Positions 54,342 to 64,000 of a DNA stretch of 64,000 nt are shown piece by piece; the first letter of the stretch is position 1; every line of letters starts with the position of its first letter. A program made the translations under genes and the position numbers. The notes beneath the pieces were generated by a model. It ran no database searches, was not told the DNA's origin, and saw nothing but the letters and a program-made list of their open reading frames with translations. Source of the stretch: Owenia fusiformis (taxonomy: Eukaryota > Annelida > Polychaeta > Sabellida > Oweniidae); assembly GCA_903813345.2 (NCBI GenBank), contig CAIIXF020000809.1, positions 62,001 through 126,000 on the forward strand, read 5' to 3'.

Positions 54342-56197
54342 GAGGAATATTATAAAATAAAATTGAGGTGCATGATGGGAATTCGAATCAAGAAATCAAG
54401 AAATTATATATGATTGTCTCAAGGGTTACAGCCTATCTATGAGTTTCCTAGTAGTAGTAGACTGCATGACTGCAATAGCAAATTTGAAATATTATGTTAC
54501 ATATGTTCACCATTATAATGATGACTCCATTTTTTATCTCTGATAATAAGAATGTTAAAAAGTGACTAACAGATTGTCCATGTTGATCATATGTAAGGAC
54601 CAAATATCCAAATCTTATCAATCAACAAACCATATGTAAATTCACATAAATTGAATTGAATAAAAACATTGTTGGACCAAATATCCAAGCTTGATATTAA
54701 CACAGTACACATACAGTAACTTGATTAATGGCATGGCATTTACAAAAAATTACAGGGCTAATTATCAGTCAACTTTATACTTCATCTCATTTGAATCAAA
54801 TTAAAATTTTGTTCCCAAAATATTAATAAAAAATTATTTAACTCAATAACTAAATGATATTAACTGGGGTAAGTCGCTCCCCTCCCACAATATATATATA
54901 TATATAATAATTCTCTCATCTCTTGTATCTCTCTCTCTGTCTGTATACTTGTTTATTATAAAATAATCAGATATACACATATTTAGAGACTTACTCCAGT
55001 GAGAGATGCAAGAGAAAGACTTACACCAGTTTCTTCATTTGGCTCCCTTATACCATACATGTATCATTATATCACATATATGTGGTATTTAAAACTTTGA
55101 GACAGTCTACCTGAGAGTTTAACTTCAAGTAGAATGTTCATGCCTCAGGTGTACTTCTCGACATTGAGAAATACCTACAGCAACTATAGAACATCTATGG
55201 TCGCTTCAAGGTTGCAAAGCAGCTTATCCCAATAAAGAAAAGTACTAGAGACGAATGTACAGGAAGTGTTTGATCGTCTCTACAGCAACCATAGAAATTA
55301 TGATTGCCTCAAGGTCTACAGCGTGTCTATGAGTTTACTAATAATAGTAGATTGCATGACCGCCATAGCAAATGTGACTATAATGTCACATACTATCACC
55401 ATTACGTTGATGACTCTTTTATCTTTGAGAAGGAATGTTAAGAAGTGACTAACAGATGGTCAATATTGATCAGATGTAAAGATCAAATATCCACATCTAA
55501 TCAAGCAACAAACCATTTGTTAATTCACATAAACTTAATTGTTGGACCAAATATCCAAGCTTGATCTTATCACAGTACACATACAGTAACTTGATGAACA
55601 GTATGGTACATTTTGATTCCAAAAGATAAAAGAATGAAACTCAATACCTAAATTATGCTAACTTGAGTAAGTTGCTTCATGAGTCTCATACATTAATATA
55701 ATTCAATATACGTTCTCCTATTTTATATATATATTGTCAGTTTTTAAATAAAACTATGCTATTAACAAATATAGGCAGTCTACCAAGTATATGTAGTTCA
55801 ACTTCTACTTTATGGAACATTTTCTCTACTGTGACTAAGCAGCAGCAGTAGATATATAAATTGTCAATGATTGTCCATGAACGTTGTATCTTTGTATCCA
55901 TTATTCTGTGGCTGGAGTACCAAGATAAAGGTCACAAACCTGGAAAAGGTTACAAAAGTGTAAGCATTGGTTACAAAAGTGCCAGGGAAATAATAAAATC
56001 AAAGTAAAACGAGGCATTAGAACACAAATGTGTCCTCAACAATGGGTGATCCTATATAGATTTTTCATTTGTAGGAGGAAAATATGAGAAGCAAAAAGGG
56101 ATTGATAGAGAAGGCGCTTCAATCGAGTTTCTTCATCACATGTTTCTATAGAAATCTGATATATACTGGTACTGTAGGAGGGCATATTATAGCTTAC
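54342..56197. other. Non-coding, counterpart of 34537-36616
   Basis: Holds inverted forms of the duplicated TTGGATATTTGGTCCAACAA segment (about 54400-54880 and 55270-55660) and an AT microsatellite near 54890. No exon. Confidence 0.5.
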
Positions 56198-56373
56198 CTG
56201 GGTGATGTTTTGCAGTACTCTAGAAGGCCCTAGTCCAACCCTCATCCCCTCAATGGCAGGGGCCAGACGTGGTAAAGTAAATGTGTAAGAGCATCTTCAC
56301 AGCCAAAGTCAAAAATCCCCAGAGCAAGGTCACCAAAAGCTGGCATACTCAGGTCTGACTGTGAAACAGGTTC
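56198..56373 (-). pseudogene. Right-arm copy of the post-cysteine-module exon
   Basis: Counterpart of 34362-34536. Minus strand: FTVRPEYAS-like start after CTAG, and the 3' frame GLGPSRVLQNITQ to donor GTAAGC. The same frame break near the middle is present as in the left arm. Confidence 0.6.
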
Positions 56374-56719
56374 CTAGAATATATAATAAGAACAGGTACA
56401 ATAATAATTTGATGTTTAACCTCAATTATCTAAATTCTAATTACTACGTAAGTAGCCCACCTTTATTTTTAATATACTACTATTTCATAAATTCATCATT
56501 ATTCAGTTTGGCAATTACTGCAAAACTACATTTATCAAAATCAGGCTTATTACACCTAATAGCCAACTCATGTGGCAAAAATCATATTCACTTCATCAAA
56601 AAGATTGAATGAATGAATTCTATGAATATCTAACAATATATCACCACTTTTAGTTTGGTTGTGTCAATGTGTCACATTAATTTCATTGTAAAACATAGGA
56701 TAAATGCAGTCATCATTAC

Positions 56720-56926
56720 CTGCAACAACCTCACACAGAAGAAACCAACAGGGCATTCAAGACATACAGATGCCTGAGTGAGATTTATATAGGTGCCTGG
56801 ATCACATGGCACTGGGGGGGTCCTTTGTGGACAATCAAGCCCAATGACACAGGGAGTATCTTAACGGGGGTCATCACTGAATTCCCACCAGGGAAGTGTC
56901 ATACTCTCCAGTTGGTGCTGACATTC
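56720..56926 (-). pseudogene. Right-arm GCC2/GCC3-like exon with 10-bp deletion
   Basis: Counterpart of 33815-34027. GMSAPTGEYDT is followed by loss of the 10 bp that encode FYC in the left arm, and an 8-bp difference lies further on, so the frame is broken. CLECPVGFFC and donor GTAATG remain. Confidence 0.75.
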
Positions 56927-57130
56927 CTGAAATTTATGAAATAACAATTGAAAAAATATTATATTATTATTTATGTATTTCTATATATTTCTCATACAAA
57001 TGACTGTACAAATAATTCAGGATGGCATATCATTTTGAGAAAAAGAGTCTTTCTTAAATATATATATAACTAATTTAGGATGACATTTAATGACTGGTGT
57101 CAATTTGAGAAATTAAGTATTCATTGTAAC

Positions 57131-57309
57131 CTGTTTCACTGCAGTACATTCCAGCATCACAAGGTCTACACATAGTTACATTGGGGTAGCCTACGCTGTT
57201 ACTTTAGGTTTCTGCAGGGCATGGCTCTGGTTCATTGGGTCCTTTTACACAATAGTGCTCCACGGGGCATATAATGGAGGTAACATTCTCTGCTGTCTCA
57301 CAGTAGTAC
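57131..57309 (-). pseudogene. Right-arm GCC2/GCC3-like exon with private TAA
   Basis: Counterpart of 33199-33380, 3 bp shorter in frame. YYCETAENVTSIICPVEHYC and CPAET are followed by TAA where the left arm has TAT. Cysteine spacing is otherwise kept; VEHYC here versus VEHKC on the left suggests the right arm kept the ancestral residue. Confidence 0.75.
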
Positions 57310-57924
57310 CTACAATTAATACATATGGCATTTTATAACAAACAGTATTTAATTGGCAGTTTACAATCTTTGAACATGAATGAAAAAAAATTAGGAACAA
57401 AATGCAGAACCATCAACATTTACTGGATATTTACATCATAAATTGAAAACAAAGGACTTAAGACTTCATAAATCATGGATGGATGGATGGGTCATGCGTG
57501 AAGCGTGCCACACACGAAGCACAATCTGGGAGATCCGGGGTATATAACCCATAAACAAGAAAAAATGTGTTTTTAGAAAACGTAACTTGACTTTGACTTT
57601 CACTAAAATAATAATTTTGCACTCATTCTTCAAAGTATTAACATACTGTATGGGTTCCTGAGAAACTATACATGGTATAGAATTCCATATAATATGAGAA
57701 ATGAGATCTTCTATGCTTGATGTAGACTAGATAATGACATAGTATAATTTCTGTCATTCTAGGCTCGATTTCAAATCTAAAAAAATCTGGGAAAGGGGGG
57801 AAAGGTCATCCCCCACACCCTCCCCCTGCCAACGCCAATGTACAATAAGGTTGTTTTGAAAATAATATTTTTCAGACTTATCCTTAAGTAACTTAATAAA
57901 CTGCATTATGTAAATTAAACATAC

Positions 57925-58107
57925 TTTTCAGAGCAGTCAAGTGCGTTGTAGCGGTGCCACTTGATCACAATAACTACCAGCATTGTACACAGTCACTCTC
58001 AGCCTCTAGACCCATTTCATTGTTGTAAGTTCCCTTGGGGCACAGGGCAGGGTCAGTGGTGCCCTCTATACAGTAATGACCCACATCATTGATATTAGCA
58101 TTAGTAC
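57925..58107 (-). pseudogene. Right-arm copy of the 32348-32530 exon
   Basis: Minus strand: GTNANINDVGHYCIEGTTDP, ALCPKGTYNNEMGLEAESDC, VQCW, TAG, with the same frame break before GSYCDQVAPLQRT. Donor GTATGT. Confidence 0.7.
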
Positions 58108-58177
58108 CTGTAGATGACATGTGTCAAAATTAACATGAAAAATGGATTCATTAAGTAAAACATATTTCTTTAATTCA

Positions 58178-58299
58178 TATTACTATATTGGCTAATTAAA
58201 ACACAGAATTAAATACTGCACTAAGGGCCGATGTGAAAAATTCAGTCCTCCCTAGTGGGGATTGAACCCATGACACCTCACTTTCCGGGTGTCAACAAA
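58178..58299 (-). repeat. SINE fragment, right-arm copy
   Basis: Inverted counterpart of 32156-32275, with the same B-box-like word and tail. Confidence 0.55.
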
Positions 58300-58332
58300 A
58301 AACTCAAACTTAAAATCAATGCTAATGCATAC

Positions 58333-58460
58333 CTTGATTTGGTGAGGCAGTCTCAGCTAGGTTCTTACAAAAGTAGACTGGAGTGCTGGAGTGACCATAC
58401 CAAGAGTAGGGCAGTAAAAGCCACCTGGACAGGGACTATATTGGCTATTATCAGAGAGTC
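58333..58460 (-). pseudogene. Right-arm copy of the 31992-32122 exon
   Basis: GLSDNSQYSPCPGGFYCPTL, GMVTPAL, frame change, VYFCKNLAETASPNQ. It is 3 bp shorter than the left copy and still shifted. Confidence 0.7.
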
Positions 58461-58708
58461 CTACAAGGCAAACAGAATTTAGTAAACTGGATCTAAAATC
58501 TGGAAGTATGAGATAAATATCAGTAATATCAGAATCTCCAAATAGCAGAAAATGAATGAATGGCCCGGTTAAGTATTTCCAACTGCAGCCTAAATATTCA
58601 TGTAATACAATTACTAGAGACAAAATACTCAATAGAAATCTTGTGTGACAAGCTAATCTGGAAGATCATTATGATACTAGAAATATTTTGACATATTCAA
58701 ACACTTAC

Positions 58709-58861
58709 CTGTGCGGTTGTTGAATGTTCCAATAGGGCAAGGAATTCATTGTTAAATAGCCAGCTGGGCATGTCCGTTGGGTCTCCTGATCCTGGTAAGT
58801 CCCATTCTCACAATGTATTGGGGCCTCAGTGCTTGAGGGATAGTAGTGGCCAATTGGATAT
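58709..58861 (-). pseudogene. Right-arm copy of the 31590-31742 exon, lacking the TAG
   Basis: Minus strand: PIGHYYPSSTEAPIHCENGT, YQDQETQRTCPAGYLTMNS. It has GAG where the left arm has TAG. The downstream frame change before CPIGTFNNRT is shared with the left arm. Confidence 0.7.
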
Positions 58862-59226
58862 CTGGAATTACAGTTGTGTATTGTATTTTACCACTCATAT
58901 TTAAATGAAGATACACATTATTTTACAAGACAAAGTACAGAAGTAGAATTGAAAGTAAATACATGTAGGATTAAAATTCAAAATCAAGTACAGTACAGTA
59001 TGTATAACAAAGCATGTGACTAAAATCAGTGTTAAATTGTGCTTGGAAGAAACATAACAACAGTTTGTCTTCAAGAATCAATTTCAAAAGAAAATCAGTT
59101 AGAGACACTGGGTTTTTTCATTGTCCTGTGTCATACTTTGCGCCCCCTTTATATTTTTAAGGAACAATATATGTTGGTGGATATTTTGTGAAAAAGGGAC
59201 GAAATTAAGGATATTTCTTCACTCAC

Positions 59227-59508
59227 CTGAGTTCATATGGAGCAGAATTATTCTGGCACCCTGGACAATAGTAGTCATTGTCACAATTTGCAGCAGGTGT
59301 CTCATCCCCCATTCCAGTAGAATACATGCCTCCAGTACATAGTTTACAATCTCTTGGTTCATCTTGTTGAGTTGCATCAAGGAAGTAGCCTGGGGGAGAG
59401 GGAGTGGGACTTGAGGATCCCTCGGGACAGTAATGCTCCAGGGGACATTCTACACCTGTTGTGTTGTCAGTGGGTGTAGCTGTTGATGATTTGAGTACAC
59501 AGTAATAG
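59227..59508 (-). CDS. Right-arm GCC2/GCC3-like exon, intact reading frame
   Basis: After acceptor TTTTTCTCCAAG: YYCVLKSSTATPTDNTTGVE, CPLEHYCPEGSSSPTPSPPG, YFLDATQQDEPRDCKLCTGG, MYSTGMGDETPAANCDNDYY, CPGCQNNSAPYELR, donor GTGAGT. Counterpart of 30943-31223, which has lost one base. G-to-D and G-to-C changes (NDYYCPGC versus NGYYCPGG) suggest relaxed constraint even here. Confidence 0.8.
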
Positions 59509-60448
59509 CTTGGAGAAAAAATATTCAGAAGTAAGACATCTTGCAGAATTACCAAACATACACATCGGATCAATTTTGCATCAATTTCTGACTTGCAATG
59601 TGACGTCCAGTGTCCACATGTATAAGGTACACATGTATATGGAATATAAAACCTCAATATTAGAGTTAACCATTTTATGGAAATAATTACGAAGATTTTA
59701 TGGTTTACCTTGTTTCATTTTTATGATCTAAAAGCACTTGTTCATTTTAATATAAAATTTTACACATGATCAATCACAGACCCATTTACAGTAAAAACAT
59801 GTTATAAATGTTGTAACTGAGTTAAATTGATTGACCTATTCTGTGATGAGAACAAGAAAATTTGAGTAGACTTGAGGAAATAATAATAAATCTGCTTTAA
59901 CTTAAGTCATGGGTCTCACTACCAATCCCAACTTAAAGTTTTAGGAACAAAACACTAATTGGGAGCATGATGTCATTGCACAACTAATACCCTTCTACTT
60001 CAGGGACTAGGACTGTCTGTGCCTTCCAAACCCTAAGAGCCTTAATGTAAGGAGTTATCAATATATAAGGCATGCTTTTTACTCTTTCCATGGACCGATC
60101 ATTTAACAAATATATCATCCAGTAGTGGACATAGGTTATTACATTTAACAAAAGTATCAAGCAAAGGTACTTTAAATGCCAAGTAAAGTGGTTGATGTTT
60201 CATTCAGGGTATCACTCATAATAAACCAGTTGTTCCTGTCAAACTGGTAGATTGCAGATTGCCAGAATCCAGAATGGTTAATTGGTTCAGTTTTTGTGAA
60301 GACCATGTTTGCTCATTGGTGATCAACTTTCACCCTGAACCTAATCTGACCTTTACCCAATACATTTCAAATTCACATCTCATTCAGTAATGATAGAATT
60401 CAAGAATCAATATCTACATTTTTTAGAATTTATTTCGATCATCTTTAC

Positions 60449-60710
60449 CTTCTAGACAAATGTTAGCATCAGTGGTTTTGTTTAAGGTGAAGCGATCTCT
60501 GACTAACGATGGGAGAAATATCCAGCCTGGCAATATCCTGAAGACCATGTCTGCCTTACAATCCCACAGTACATTCCCCCAAGACATAGGGTACAGGTGG
60601 AGCTACAGCTGTATTGTTGTATCCTGTGTCATTTCCAAATGTGCCAAAAGGACAGGGCCATTTGTCAGATTTTTTCATACTTAAAATACATGATGGGTTG
60701 GTTGAGGTCT
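60449..60710 (-). pseudogene. Right-arm copy of the 29740-30001 exon
   Basis: PCPFGTFGNDTGYNNTA, frame change, CTLCLGGMYCGIVRQTWSSG, YCQAGYFS, frame change, LPSLVRDRFTLNKTTDANIC. CAG replaces the left-arm TAG. The two frame changes are shared. Confidence 0.65.
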
Positions 60711-61419
60711 TGTCATATATATATCGTCCCATTATTTCAACATTGTTATAACTCACTTTTAAAAGGTTTTGAGATAAGTATACAATCTTTCCCAATTTTT
60801 AACGAGGAATTCATTTCTGAGGTCCATTTTAATGGATCTCATCTTCTTTTGGAGATATCCAGTGCCACATTGTTATAAGTACAAAATGAGGAAAAAAATT
60901 TAATGCCACCTTGTCATAGCCAATCAGGCACATAATTTTGATCATGTGACTAAAAGTTATAACAAATAGTTATAACAATGTGGAAATAATGGGAGGATCT
61001 CCTACTATTATACTTTGTAGGTAATTCACAAAGGAGATCATAAATCATGACATCATGCCTGCAGTACAAACAAAATAAAGCAGATTTGACATTATTTGTA
61101 ACAAAAAAATGTTCATTCTGTGAATTTAATCAATTACCCTGTTATAGCCTTTTTACCTTTGTCATGTACCTTTTAAAGATCTGGTAGATTTATCCAAAAT
61201 ATTTACAATTTTTCACACTTAAGTTGTGTTGTTACGGCAGCCACTTGACAATGATCAAACTTGTTATAGCAACAAAATATGAATGCGATTGAAGGTATAT
61301 AACAGATATCATTGATGATTATCATGGTACCCCTTCATAAAAGTAGCCAGGGGGTATAAATGGCAAAAATTCGCAGATGCTGAAAACCTAGACCCTATCA
61401 TTTTCAAAACCAATGAGAA

Positions 61420-62545
61420 ACTAGACAACAGCAACGCCAAAGTGTAGCAAATCCCATCAAACAGCCATGGCTGGCATATCTACTAACAAAAAAAGTATAT
61501 AGCAAAAATGGCAGCCATTTTTCAAAATGGCCACCTTCTACCAAAAGTGACATTAGACAGTGTGCCATGCTTATAGTACTCACATACCAAATATGAACAA
61601 AATTGCTCCACTAATTTTCGAATTATAGTAAAATAAGTTAAAATGGTGGCCATTTTTCAAAATGGCTGCCTTCTACCAAAAGTGTCATTAGACAGTGTGC
61701 CATGCTTACAGTATTCACATCCCAAATATGAACAAAATTGCTCCACTACTTTTCGAGTTATAGTAAAATACGTTAAAATGGCGGCCATTTTTCAAAATGG
61801 CCACCTTCTACCAAAAGTGTCATTAGACAGTGTGCCATGCTTATATTATTCACATACCAAAAATGAACAAAATCGCTTCACTACTTTTCGAGTTATAGTA
61901 TGAAATATGTTAAAATGGCTGCCATTTTTCAAAATGGCCACCTTCTACCAAACGTGTCATTAGACTGTGTGCCATGCTTATAGTATTCACATAATAACAA
62001 ATATGAACAAAATCGCTCCACTACTTTTCGAGTTATAGTAAAACATGTTAAAATGGCAGCCATTTTTCATTTTTCAAAATGGCCACAATTTTCCAAAATC
62101 GCCACCTTCTACCAAAAGTGTCACTAAACAGTGTGCCATGCTTATAGTATTCACATACCAAATTTGAACAAAATCACTCCACCACTTTTTGAGTTACAGC
62201 AAAAATCGTAAAACAACGAGTAAAGGCCACCATTTTTCAAGATGGGTGCCATGTGCTTCTTTAATATCTACATTTATAGCTTTATTAATGTCTTTTATAG
62301 TTTTTTTTATTTAAAACATATTGCTATTACAGTTTTACATATTGAACATAAATTACTGTAAAATTGGCTTTCGAGCAGAACTTCTATCCCCATAGGGTAT
62401 ATGTGTACAAAATATGAACAAAATCGGGCCAACAGTATATGAGTTATTGCCCGGACAAAGGGATGGACGGACAGACGTACATACGGACAGACGGATGGAC
62501 AGACAGGTTCCCTATATCCCTCGGAACTTCGTTCAATGGGATAAT
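61420..62545 (-). mobile_element. HINE, right-arm copy
   Basis: Inverted counterpart of 27105-28231, with the same ends and about five to six ~135-bp units. Unit order and point differences vary between arms. Confidence 0.8.
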
Positions 62546-62659
62546 GATATTTTTCACATAATTAACATCCAGTACCTTATCAGTCAAAATGGAACACGAG
62601 TCATTTTCTTTATAATTAGATGGGCAGAATAATGGTAAATATACGATATAAATATACAA

Positions 62660-63241
62660 TAACAAAATGGAAGGGAATAAAATTCAGTTTACAGGGTTAT
62701 TTTGATATTTCAAAAACAAGAAACCATAAAAAAGATGTGTTTTAAATATTAATCAGTGATTTTTGCTCTGCAAGGCCTACATATACACATGATTACCTAT
62801 ACCAAAAATAGGTTTCAAAAATTACAACTCAAAAGTTATGAAGACCTATATTTCAACCTCTGATTTCTAGGTGGTGCATAGTAATTTTTGCTTCTTTGTG
62901 TTTTGATTAGAAGTATGGCATGCTTTTTACTCATGAAGATTAAAATGTAAAGAATATTTTTTAGTTTTTCATCATAAAATGACAGTAGCTTGACAACTTA
63001 TGTAACATAAAGATTTGAATCATCATTTATTTTAAAAATAAGTAAAATTCTAAAATTATAGGGGAGGTTTCACATAAAGGATATTAGCTAAAATGCATCT
63101 GCAACCCAATCTCATTCCGATCGAACTGCTATGCCTAAATCTGGTGAATTAAGTAAAAACGTGCGAAACCTCTCTAATAGAAATGCTATTTTAACAATTA
63201 TTTAGTTGAGACTTGATTATGCAAGCTAAGTTTTCACTCAC
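62660..63241. other. Intron, nothing recognised
   Basis: Counterpart of 25180-25831 without the HINE insertion. Confidence 0.5.
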
Positions 63242-63475
63242 CAGGGGAACAGTGGTATCCAGCTCGACATTTCACCACAGCACCATTACTGTTATCACAA
63301 TAGTAGCCTGCAGGACATAACTTTCACTCACTCTGACCAATGTTGCCTTGGTATCTGTCACTGTCGTAGATGAATGAGTCAGATGTGCCCTCAGGACAGT
63401 AGTAGCCTATGGGGCATGGGTGAGGGTTCTCAGTGATCTCACCTTGGGGGCAGTAGAAATTGGCACTGCAGTTAA
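63242..63475 (-). pseudogene. Right-arm copy of the 24931-25179 exon
   Basis: VNCSANFYCPQGEITENPHP, CPIGYYCPEGTSDSFIYDSD, SE-TGA-KLCPAGYYCDN, then a 15-bp in-frame deletion relative to the left arm, and CRAGYHCSPG. The TGA at the Cys position is shared. Confidence 0.75.
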
Positions 63476-63668
63476 CTGAAGTACAAAGTAAAATAAAATG
63501 AAACTAAAATGATATGTTTGAACAGTACCATTAATGAATCACAATGAATCAGTCTAATATCTAATGTTGGGTGTTTTCCTTATGGCAAGTGCAGTAACTG
63601 ACAGTATGTCAGAGAAAGTTTTGATTGAAATCAGCCTATTCCCTCTCATACTGCATCAAGCTACATAC

Positions 63669-63886
63669 CAGCATCCAAGTCATATTCCATTTGGGACAGT
63701 AATTCCCACCAGTGCAGTTCTGACAGTTTCCTACAGATGTCCTCCTAGTTGCACAGTTTTATGTCCCTGGGGGACAAGCTAGTGGGGCAGAGAACTGTTG
63801 GGGGCAATAATGACACGTGGGACACTCATCAGCACTTGCTCCCAGGAAGGGTATGGTACTATCTGATCCAAATGCACAGAAGTAAC
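63669..63886 (-). pseudogene. Right-arm copy of the 24471-24704 exon with 16-bp deletion
   Basis: GYFCAFGSDSTIPFLGASAD, ECPTCHYCPQQ, CPPGT, shared TAA, then NCTGGNYCPKWNMT with 16 bp missing just before the donor GTATGT. The end phase therefore differs from the left copy. Confidence 0.75.
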
Positions 63887-64000
63887 CTGTATTGTAAAAT
63901 ACATGTTTACAATTCAAATTATCCATTTATCTTTAATATCCTCTCATATTTACGAAGAGGTTGATGAGGCCCTGATGATGGCTTCTACTTAATAAAGAAG

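Larger units (their letters stand above)
51178..64000 (-). repeat. Right arm of the large inverted duplication
   Basis: Reverse complement of 24357-39728 with scattered substitutions, small indels and missing insertions: no 1,158-bp HINE, no 793-bp TIR element, a single unit of the 91-bp repeat, and no AG tract. It runs off the window. Confidence 0.95.

Noticed and set aside
63749-63964. 71-codon plus-strand frame that matches a minus-strand frame at 24393-24608
   Set aside because: The conservation comes from the inverted duplication; it is antisense to a cysteine-module exon that has splice sites and module spacing.

Overview
The window is AT-rich DNA from a multicellular animal, not a prokaryote. 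It has short phase-1 exons with GT..AG borders, introns of a few hundred bases, a 500-base scaffold gap, and many eukaryotic transposons (Helentron, LINE, hAT, mariner, TIR elements, tRNA-derived repeats). Cysteine-rich GCC2/GCC3 (ephrin-receptor-like) exons, Helentrons and a TE load that differs between two copies of one locus fit a heterozygous marine invertebrate. I cannot name the species from the sequence.

Layout. Bases 1-7,100 are a nest of mobile DNA: a TIR element, a mariner end, two minisatellite-bearing Helentron-like non-autonomous elements, and a dead L1/Tx1-type reverse transcriptase on the minus strand. Bases 7,155-16,376 are one uninterrupted 3,073-codon Helentron gene with two protease-like domains, Rep, PIF1-type helicase and endonuclease. 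Its 3' terminus lies near 18,358, just 73 bases upstream of a host exon. Bases 18,432-34,536 hold about 16 plus-strand exons or exon remnants of a large cysteine-rich extracellular protein. Several carry stops or frameshifts, and transposons fill the introns.

From about 24,357 to 39,728 the sequence returns in inverted orientation at 51,178-64,000. The repeat includes the same exons on the minus strand. The arms differ by substitutions, private lesions and clean TE insertions, so each arm supplies empty target sites for insertions in the other. Between them lie a MITE with 5-bp target duplications, a 1-kb mariner relic, a TAA-flanked MITE, and a satellite of roughly 475-bp units. The satellite is interrupted by a 2,065-bp palindrome-ended element with a perfect 9-bp target duplication. 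It reads plus before the 500-N gap and minus after it, so the axis of symmetry probably falls in the gap. Either this is a real large palindrome or two haplotypes were joined head to head in the assembly.

The Helentron gene can probably mobilise the short Helentron-like copies, because they share its terminal motif (ATCCCATCGAAC and its complement) and a T/T target. The host gene looks like a pseudogene, or a family member in decay, in both arms.
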